NCBI GenBank assembly: GCA_030043675.1
Contig: JASHXG010000129.1
Coordinates: 1 to 10,586 of the forward strand
Length of the DNA stretch: 10,586 bases
Direction: 5' to 3'
Source of the DNA: Vulcanimicrobiota bacterium
Lineage (GTDB): Bacteria > Vulcanimicrobiota > Vulcanimicrobiia > Vulcanimicrobiales > Vulcanimicrobiaceae
Positions 6,074 through 10,586 of the stretch are shown in pieces. A program made the translations under genes and the position numbers. Each line of letters opens with the position of its first letter. Position 1 is the first letter of the stretch. Under the pieces are notes generated by a model. That model worked only from the letters and a program-made list of their open reading frames with translations, was not told the DNA's origin and searched no databases.

Positions 6074-6745
6074 ATGCTCAAGAGAGTCGTCGTCTGCGTA
6101 GCCGCGTCTGTCGCGCTGGCCGCCGGCGCGGCCCCAAGGTCGTCCGACAATCCGCTACCCGCACGGCACTTCAACTGCACCGAATGCGGTACTACACCAA
6201 AGGACTTACCGTTCACCCCAATGGTCAGCTACGCGGCCGCTCGAGTCGGCTATACGACTGTAACCGCCGGAGTCCAGACAGCAACACGGTCTGCCCAGCT
6301 TGACTCGGCCGCTCAAAAGCTCATCGCGGGCGGTGTTGCCGCTACGATCCAGGTGGCACCGATCGGTCGGAACGATTTTGAAATTGACGTTGTATTCCGT
6401 AGCTCGACGTACCCCGTGGGCTGCCTTTCGGCTTACCGCGATCTCCAGTACGAGCTGCGCGACACTGACAACCGGATCGTTCCCGTCAATCAGCGAACGT
6501 TGAAGAGCCCACCGTACGAAGGGCCCGGGACAATTAACCATGCAACAAAAGGGGACCGGCACGACGGTTGCGCGGCAAAAGCACCGCAGGGTGTTTGGCC
6601 CGAGTTCGCACGGTTCTCCGCGTTGTATCCGAATCTGCCGTCAGGAAAATACACCTTGCATATTACCTTTGCCCCGCATGGCACGACGCAGCACGCCGAT
6701 TTCGCGCCGATACCCATTTCCGTCGGGGCATTTGTTCAACGCTAG
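6074..6745 (+). CDS. secreted hypothetical protein with four mature cysteines
   Basis: A 223-residue protein. TTG 6068, GTG 6071 and ATG 6074 occur in succession; I prefer ATG 6074, which gives the compact leader MLKRVVVCVAASVALAAGAA with a likely cut near AGAA or APR. No lipobox is present, so it should be released or periplasmic. The mature part has NCTEC (Cys35, Cys38), Cys117 in YPVGCLSAYRDL and Cys166 in HDGCAAK, possibly two disulfides. Several alternating strands (AATIQVAPIGRNDFEIDVVF, 89-108; SGKYTLHITFAPHG) suggest an immunoglobulin-like or other beta-sandwich fold. I do not recognise a family. Its stop codon lies inside a copy of the conserved GC-rich element that precedes two lipoprotein genes, so its 3' end may have been reshaped by that insertion. 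Confidence 0.75.
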   Translation: MLKRVVVCVAASVALAAGAAPRSSDNPLPARHFNCTECGTTPKDLPFTPMVSYAAARVGYTTVTAGVQTATRSAQLDSAAQKLIAGGVAATIQVAPIGRNDFEIDVVFRSSTYPVGCLSAYRDLQYELRDTDNRIVPVNQRTLKSPPYEGPGTINHATKGDRHDGCAAKAPQGVWPEFARFSALYPNLPSGKYTLHITFAPHGTTQHADFAPIPISVGAFVQR

Positions 6746-6762
6746 GCTAGCGCTTGGGCGCG
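6741..6762 (+). repeat. partial third copy of the conserved upstream element
   Basis: These 22 bases match 4100-4121 at 19 positions and are related to 8351-8372. Unlike the other copies it does not precede an intact gene. It covers the stop codon of the secreted protein and runs into the TIGR03803-type relic. The match is short, so chance in GC-rich DNA is possible. Confidence 0.4.
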
Positions 6763-6896
6763 TGCACAGCTTCGGCGCTTCTGGTGACGGCTACGCCCCG
6801 CTAGCGGGTGTAACCACGGCGATGGGTAGGCTTTACGGTACAGCCTCATCGGGCGGCAAGTACCGCGTTGGGACTCTCTTTGCGTTGAACCCTTAG
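6759..6896 (+). pseudogene. relic: last repeat of a TIGR03803-type repeat protein
   Basis: The frame reads RVHSFGASGDGYAPLAG, then GRLYGTASSGGKYRVGT and LFALNP, ending TAG 6894-6896. It aligns along its whole length with the final repeat of the large minus-strand gene next door (VLHDFCSSSGDGESPQAG, LYGTTAKGG, GTVFALTP, TAA). One repeat is present, without signal peptide or start codon, so it is the 3' stump of a paralogue. It points toward the intact gene, tail to tail, with 39 bases between the stops. Part of it lies in a longer open frame reaching back into the secreted-protein gene, but that upstream part is only an alternative frame of that gene. Confidence 0.75.
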
Positions 6897-6918
6897 ATCG
6901 CGCGTCGCCGGGGAGATT

Positions 6919-6935
6919 CCGCCCCGCCCGCGAGG
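6919..6935 (+). repeat. GC-rich trailer block, copy 1
   Basis: These 17 bases are identical to 10412-10428. This copy lies 23 bases after the stop of the plus-strand repeat relic and directly abuts the stop of the minus-strand repeat protein. A shared sequence after the stops of two lipoprotein-group genes suggests a common 3' flank. It has no T-run and does not look like an intrinsic terminator. Confidence 0.5.
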
Positions 6936-8237
6936 TTACGGAGTCAACGCGAAAACCGTTCCAGCGCCGTGTGTGCCGCCCTTCGCTGTCGTCCCGTACA
7001 GCGTGCCGTTTACATAGATCAGGCCCGCCTGCGGCGATTCACCGTCACCGCTTGAGCTACAGAAATCGTGCAGCACATTCAGCGTGCCGCTCGGTGTGAT
7101 GCTAAAGACGGTCCCGCAGCCAATCAAACTCTTAGAATACGCGCCGCCGGTAGGCGTCGTGCCGTACAGCGTGCCGTTCACATCGATCAATCCCGCATCG
7201 GGATTGGCGCCGTGGGCTCCATTTCGAAAACTGTACAGCACTTTTTCCTTGCCGCTAGGCGTGACGCTAAAAATCGTTCCGCAGTTGCCGTAGTGGTCAC
7301 ATTTAGACTTGTACGAGCCGCCGGATTCCGTCGTGCCGTACAGCGTGCCGCCCACGTCCGCCAATGCCGAGCTGGGATAAGCCCCACGGGTACCGCCGAA
7401 ACTATAGAGCACCCTCTCCGGTCCGTTCGGGGTAATCGTAAAGACCGTCCCTTTACTGTGGGAATGCGCGCCGCCATCGAGCGTTGTGCCGTAGAGGGCG
7501 CCACCAACCTCAATCAATGCCGCGCTCGGAACATAGCCACTTTTGGTTTCAGAAAATCTGTACAACACTTTTTCCGTACCGCCCGGCGTAATGCTAAACA
7601 CGGTTCCACAGCAAACCTTGTGGCCGCCATAAGCCGTCGTACCGTAAAGCTTTCCGTGTACCTCGATCAGTGAGGCAACCGGGTCAAGCCCATCGTGTGT
7701 TCCGCCGAAGCTATGCAGCACCTTTTCCGTGCCGCTGGTCGTGATACTAAAGACCGTTCCGCAGGGTGTATAGCCCCCGCCCTTGCCCACGATATCGCAT
7801 ACACCGTACGTCCCGCCGTCGCTCGTTGTGCCGTACAGTATCCCTCCCGCGTTAATCAAACCGGCGAGGGGATTAAACCCATCTTTCCCCACGCCGAATG
7901 TGTGCAAGACCTTTTCGGTTCCGCTTGTCGTGACGCTGAAGACCGTTCCGCAACCATCGTTAGAGCCGAAGCACGACGATGAGCCGCCTCCATTTGTCGT
8001 GCCGTAGAGCGTCCCGCCCACGTCGATCAGGCCACCTTGCGGGTGTGCTCCATCGCTGGATCCGCCAAAGCTATACAGAACTCTGTACTTCGTTGAATCG
8101 ATGCGTGTGACGCGTAGTGAGGCCTGCGGCGCGACCCCGGGCGCGCCGGTCGGTAACTGCGAGGCACCACAGCCCGACAGCAATGCGGCAGCCGCGCCAA
8201 GGCTGAAAGCGTAGCGGTAGACGGTTGAGGTCTGCAT
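6936..8237 (-). CDS. lipoprotein with seven TIGR03803-type repeats
   Basis: A 433-residue predicted lipoprotein: signal peptide with lipobox LLSGC (Cys23), then GASQLPTGAPG linker, then seven tandem repeats of 45-62 residues filling the rest. Each repeat follows VLYSFGG-x(n)-DG-x3-P-x-AGLI-x-V-x-GTLYGTT-x2-GG-(variable loop)-GTVFSITPSGTEK. This is the pattern of TIGR03803 (Gloeo_Verruco repeat). Seven units would suit a seven-bladed propeller; that is inference. The variable loops differ most in length, and in repeats 1, 2, 3 and 5 hold two Cys each. ATG 8237 is chosen over TTG 8252 because AGGAGAGGA (8249-8241) lies directly before it, with the GGAG core 7 bases away. It is divergent from the propeller lipoprotein pair, with 186 bases between starts. 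It is likely a surface or periplasmic scaffold; ligand unknown. Confidence 0.9.
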   Translation of the reverse strand: MQTSTVYRYAFSLGAAAALLSGCGASQLPTGAPGVAPQASLRVTRIDSTKYRVLYSFGGSSDGAHPQGGLIDVGGTLYGTTNGGGSSSCFGSNDGCGTVFSVTTSGTEKVLHTFGVGKDGFNPLAGLINAGGILYGTTSDGGTYGVCDIVGKGGGYTPCGTVFSITTSGTEKVLHSFGGTHDGLDPVASLIEVHGKLYGTTAYGGHKVCCGTVFSITPGGTEKVLYRFSETKSGYVPSAALIEVGGALYGTTLDGGAHSHSKGTVFTITPNGPERVLYSFGGTRGAYPSSALADVGGTLYGTTESGGSYKSKCDHYGNCGTIFSVTPSGKEKVLYSFRNGAHGANPDAGLIDVNGTLYGTTPTGGAYSKSLIGCGTVFSITPSGTLNVLHDFCSSSGDGESPQAGLIYVNGTLYGTTAKGGTHGAGTVFALTP

Positions 8238-8240
8238 CTG

Positions 8241-8249
8241 TCCTCTCCT
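8241..8249 (-). promoter_or_regulatory. ribosome binding site deciding the start at 8237
   Basis: On the minus strand the bases read AGGAGAGGA just before CAG-ATG. TTG 8252 lies upstream of this site, so initiation at the ATG is strongly preferred. Confidence 0.7.
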
Positions 8250-8340
8250 CAAAGGGATGGTACCCCTCGGACTTCATGGCAGTTTGCCGCGGTCCTCTCT
8301 TCGCACCCACGCGCTGGAAGCTTTGGCTAAGCGCGCGAGC

Positions 8341-8386
8341 CGCTCGCCTCGCTAGGCCGGCGCGGGGGCGCGGCGAACGTTCTTAG
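8341..8386 (+). repeat. conserved upstream element, copy 2 (before the first propeller lipoprotein)
   Basis: Matches 4090-4135 at 39 of 46 positions, with no gaps, and lies 37 bases before the GTG start, nearly the same distance as in copy 1 (35 bases). Similarity continues more weakly through the ribosome binding site into the signal peptide. The constant spacing from the start codon argues for a conserved promoter or leader function, or for recent common origin of the two gene fronts. Confidence 0.65.
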
Positions 8387-8423
8387 TCGCTGATCGGTCG
8401 AGGCTTCGGGAGGACGCCGTAGA

Positions 8424-9413
8424 GTGAGGGGCATGGGTCCTAGTTGCTGCGCCATTATCGTTGGCGTTGCTATCGCGTTGCTCGCAGGGTGCGGTGGATC
8501 ACAGCCACCGACCGGCGCGCCGGGCGCGATGCCACAAAGCAGCGTTACCGCCAGAGTAGTAAAGCCCGACCGATCGTGGATGCTTCCCGGCGCAAAGAAT
8601 GAGGATCTGCTCTACGTGGGCGGCAACAACGGCTACGTCACCGTGTATTCGTATCCGCAAGGCAAGCAAGTTGGAGCCTTAAAGAATCCCCACTTCTTCC
8701 TGCCCGCAGGCGAGTGCACGGACAAAGCCGGCGATGTGTTTATTACCGACGAGGGCGCGGACCTAATTTTCGAGTACCGTCATGCCGGGACCAAAGCGGT
8801 CGAAACCCTGCAATCGGCAGCCGGCGACCCCGCTGGCTGTGCGATCGACCCCACGACGGGCAATCTTGCGGTCACGAGCCTCGGCCGGGCAAGCGGTGGG
8901 AATGTCGCCATCTATTCGCACGCTAAAGGCACGCCGACGACCTACACAGATCCGAACATCTACAGCTACTTTTGGTGCGGCTATGACCCTCACGGCGACC
9001 TATTCGTAAACGGGCAGGCCTACAATCCAAAGCCATTCGAGCTTGCGGAGCTCCCTAAAGGGAGCAGCACCTTCACCGACATCAGCCTCGACCACAAGAT
9101 CGACTTTCCCTCGGGCGTTCAATGGAGAGGAAAGTACCTTGTGCTTGGGGATCAGGCTGAAACTGATGTGTATCAGTTCTCGATTTCCGGCTCGGTTGGC
9201 ACCCTGGTCAAAGCCATCGCGCTCGACGACTGGAACGGCGTCGAACAGTTCCAGATCGATGGAGACCGGGTGATAGGTGGCAACGGCGGCGGCACTTCTC
9301 AGGCCGTCCGTTTCTACGACTATCCGGCCGGGGGCGAGCCGACCAAGACGATCACCAGGGGGATAGGCGGCCCGCAAGGCTTGACCGTGAGCAAAGCCAA
9401 GCCGCAGTCATAG
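8424..9413 (+). CDS. beta-propeller-like lipoprotein, paralogue 1
   Basis: A 329-residue predicted lipoprotein with lipobox LLAGC (Cys23), linker GGSQPPTGAPGAMPQ, the motif SWMLPGAKNEDLLYV (51-65), then propeller-like repeats resembling NHL/SMP-30 blades. Three units share C-x2-D-x2/3-G-[DN]-[LV]-x-[VI] with Cys98 (CTDKAGDVFI), Cys139 (CAIDPTTGNLAV) and Cys185 (CGYDPHGDLFV). Later parts include AELPKGSSTF and the last strand VRFYDYPAGG. No catalytic site is evident; binding or scaffolding at the cell envelope is likely. GTG 8424 is used: GGGAGG lies 10 bases upstream, and MRGM aligns with MKGV of the glycine-rich lipoprotein, whose upstream DNA is homologous. An ATG at 8433 is the alternative. 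The next gene starts 6 bases after the stop, so both are probably one transcript. Confidence 0.86.
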   Translation: MRGMGPSCCAIIVGVAIALLAGCGGSQPPTGAPGAMPQSSVTARVVKPDRSWMLPGAKNEDLLYVGGNNGYVTVYSYPQGKQVGALKNPHFFLPAGECTDKAGDVFITDEGADLIFEYRHAGTKAVETLQSAAGDPAGCAIDPTTGNLAVTSLGRASGGNVAIYSHAKGTPTTYTDPNIYSYFWCGYDPHGDLFVNGQAYNPKPFELAELPKGSSTFTDISLDHKIDFPSGVQWRGKYLVLGDQAETDVYQFSISGSVGTLVKAIALDDWNGVEQFQIDGDRVIGGNGGGTSQAVRFYDYPAGGEPTKTITRGIGGPQGLTVSKAKPQS

Positions 9414-9419
9414 CCGTAA

Positions 9420-10403
9420 ATGAGCAATATGGTTCGAAGCCGCCACAGCGTTGTTCTTAGCATCAGCGTCGCGGCCGCATTGCTCGCAGGCTGTGGCGGA
9501 TCGCAGCCGCCGATCGGCGCGCCAGGCGCAATGCCGCAAGGCAGCGCGATGGCGATGCGCGCCGATCGCAGCGGGTCGTGGATGCTGCCGGAGGCTAGGA
9601 GCAAGGACCTGCTGTATGTTGCCACAGGAAGTGCGATATACGTTCTCGCGTACCCTGGTGGTAAGCTTCTGGGCAGCCTCAACGTCAGTGGAAACAACAT
9701 ATGCTCAGACAAGAGTGGTGACGTTTTTATACCTACGGGCGACTACGCGATAGTGGAATACGCGCATGGTGGAACGAGCCCAATTCAGACGCTCGATGCC
9801 GGCGATGTGCCCTTAGGTTGCGCCGTCGACCCAGCAACCGGGAATTTGGCTGTGACACAGGAGGGATCGGGTGCTGGAGAAGTCGCGATATTTCCGAACG
9901 CGAAGCCTCCGTCAACGTGGTATCGCGACCCGGACATTTACACGTACGGCCTCTGTGGGTACGACGACCGAGGTGATCTGTTCGTTGATGGGAACGGGAC
10001 GAAGAACTACCTAGCGCAACTTCCGAAAGGGAGCAGCACTTTCTTGAACTACTCGCTCCCGCGTAGCTTCGATGTTTTTGGTGGGATACAGTGGGACGGC
10101 CAACATATAGCCTTCTCCAATCCGACAACCGATAAAATCCTTCGCTTGAAGTTTACCAGAGCGTCGTTCAAGGTCGTTGGAACGACATCGGTCGACGGAT
10201 GGCGAAACGGCTACTCGGGGCATTGGCCCTACGTACAGACTTGGTTGCAAGCCGGCACATTCATCGCACAGGCTAGCAGCTTCGCGAAGGTGGGCCTGTG
10301 GCGATATCCGATGGGCGAAAAGGCGTACAGGGTCTTGCACGCATTCGAGAGGGGCACCGAGAACATCTACGGCGTCACCGTCAGCGTTGCACCGCCGCGC
10401 TAA
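9420..10403 (+). CDS. beta-propeller-like lipoprotein, paralogue 2
   Basis: A 327-residue predicted lipoprotein, a tandem paralogue of the gene before it. Shared landmarks in the same order are lipobox LLAGC (Cys25), GGSQPPIGAPGAMPQ, SGSWMLPEARSKDLLYV (51-67), AYPGGKLLGSL, CSDKSGDVFI (Cys95), CAVDPATGNLAV (Cys134), CGYDDRGDLFVDG (Cys179) and QLPKGSSTF. The C-terminal third has diverged, with Trp-rich stretches (DGWRNGYSGHWPYVQTW) absent from paralogue 1. ATG 9420 lies 6 bases after the upstream stop with no clear Shine-Dalgarno, so translation is probably coupled; ATG 9429 is a possible alternative. Amino acids are conserved better than DNA, which points to an old duplication under selection. 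It likely sits in the envelope with paralogue 1, perhaps as a partner; the function is unknown. Confidence 0.87.
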   Translation: MSNMVRSRHSVVLSISVAAALLAGCGGSQPPIGAPGAMPQGSAMAMRADRSGSWMLPEARSKDLLYVATGSAIYVLAYPGGKLLGSLNVSGNNICSDKSGDVFIPTGDYAIVEYAHGGTSPIQTLDAGDVPLGCAVDPATGNLAVTQEGSGAGEVAIFPNAKPPSTWYRDPDIYTYGLCGYDDRGDLFVDGNGTKNYLAQLPKGSSTFLNYSLPRSFDVFGGIQWDGQHIAFSNPTTDKILRLKFTRASFKVVGTTSVDGWRNGYSGHWPYVQTWLQAGTFIAQASSFAKVGLWRYPMGEKAYRVLHAFERGTENIYGVTVSVAPPR

Positions 10404-10586
10404 TCCCCCCGCCGCCCCGCCCGCGAGGCCGCATCGCGCAAGGACACGTTACCGATTCGCTTTGAGCTTTGCAGCTGCGCAGCGCCGCGCCGATCGCATC
10501 GCGCCCTGAAGCCTCGCAGCCCAGTGCCTAGCAAGCAGGGGCGGCGTTTTCGCGGCTCTGGCTCCTATCCCCTTACGCGGCGGCGC
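10404..10586. other. end of window, no supported gene
   Basis: 183 GC-rich bases after the last lipoprotein. Apart from the 17-base trailer block I see no clear gene, tRNA or terminator. A minus-strand frame from the window edge to TAA 10451-10449 (45 codons, basic, Ala/Arg-rich) could be the tail of an off-window gene, but its composition is what GC-rich non-coding DNA also gives. Confidence 0.5.
10412..10428 (+). repeat. GC-rich trailer block, copy 2
   Basis: Identical over 17 bases to 6919-6935 and placed 8 bases after the stop of the second propeller lipoprotein. Its core CCCGCGAGGCC also resembles the CCCGCTAGGCC core of the upstream element (10 of 11), so trailer and leader blocks might be variants of one interspersed element. 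Confidence 0.5.

Larger units (their letters stand above)
8238..8423. promoter_or_regulatory. divergent intergenic region between the two lipoprotein units
   Basis: This 186-base stretch must hold the promoters of both the minus-strand repeat lipoprotein and the plus-strand propeller pair. I cannot place convincing -35/-10 boxes. The plus-strand side contains the conserved upstream element (8341-8386). Confidence 0.45.

Noticed and set aside
7068..7673. 201-codon plus-strand frame opposite the seven-repeat gene
   Set aside because: Arg/Ala-rich and repetitive only because the repeat gene underneath is repetitive; no start signal.
10452..10586. Open minus-strand frame at the right edge, possibly the tail of an off-window gene
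   Set aside because: Only 45 codons, basic and Ala/Arg-rich, no recognisable motif; expected by chance at this GC content.
1..10586. CRISPR array, tRNA, rRNA, transposon ends or a defence operon
   Set aside because: No regularly spaced direct repeats outside protein repeats, no tRNA cloverleaf features, no transposase or integrase motifs, and no recognisable nuclease, helicase or toxin-antitoxin pair.

Overview
The window is GC-rich DNA carrying mostly exported proteins. Several predicted lipoproteins share the signature L-L-[AS]-G-C-G-[GA]-S-Q followed by a Gly-Ala-Pro-Gly linker. That signature, with SWMLP-type linkers, beta-propeller lipoproteins and TIGR03803-type repeats, resembles proteins I associate with Candidatus Eremiobacterota (WPS-2/Vulcanimicrobiota). 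The assignment is inferred from protein style alone; no rRNA or other marker gene is present.

Left part (1-3720): the 3' end of an alpha/beta hydrolase on the plus strand meets a minus-strand block tail to tail. The block reads, in transcription order, a truncated GNAT acetyltransferase, a proline iminopeptidase, a small membrane-anchored protein with no ordinary start codon, and an exported S41-type peptidase-like protein with an N-terminal beta-rich region.

Middle part (3721-6900): this looks like a region of gene turnover. It holds a short relic of a lipoprotein linker next to the broken end of the GNAT gene, a small two-helix ORF, an intact glycine-rich lipoprotein (ALK/LTK-like glycine-rich domain), two decayed lipoprotein 5' ends, a transmembrane fragment, an unrecognised small lipoprotein, an unrecognised secreted protein, and an orphan last repeat of a TIGR03803-type gene.

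Right part (6900-10586): a full-length lipoprotein with seven TIGR03803-type repeats lies on the minus strand. It is divergent from two tandem paralogous beta-propeller lipoproteins on the plus strand, which are probably co-transcribed. The last 183 bases hold no supported gene.

The main theme is one exported-lipoprotein leader (conserved upstream DNA, signal peptide and linker) attached to unrelated mature domains: a poly-glycine domain, a repeat protein and beta-propellers. Several broken copies lie around the intact ones. The conserved upstream element occurs at least twice, with a third partial copy, and a different GC-rich 17-base block follows stop codons twice. I see no CRISPR array, tRNA, rRNA, transposase, phage gene or recognisable defence system. 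The best candidate for something undescribed is this leader-swapping lipoprotein family and its flanking DNA elements.
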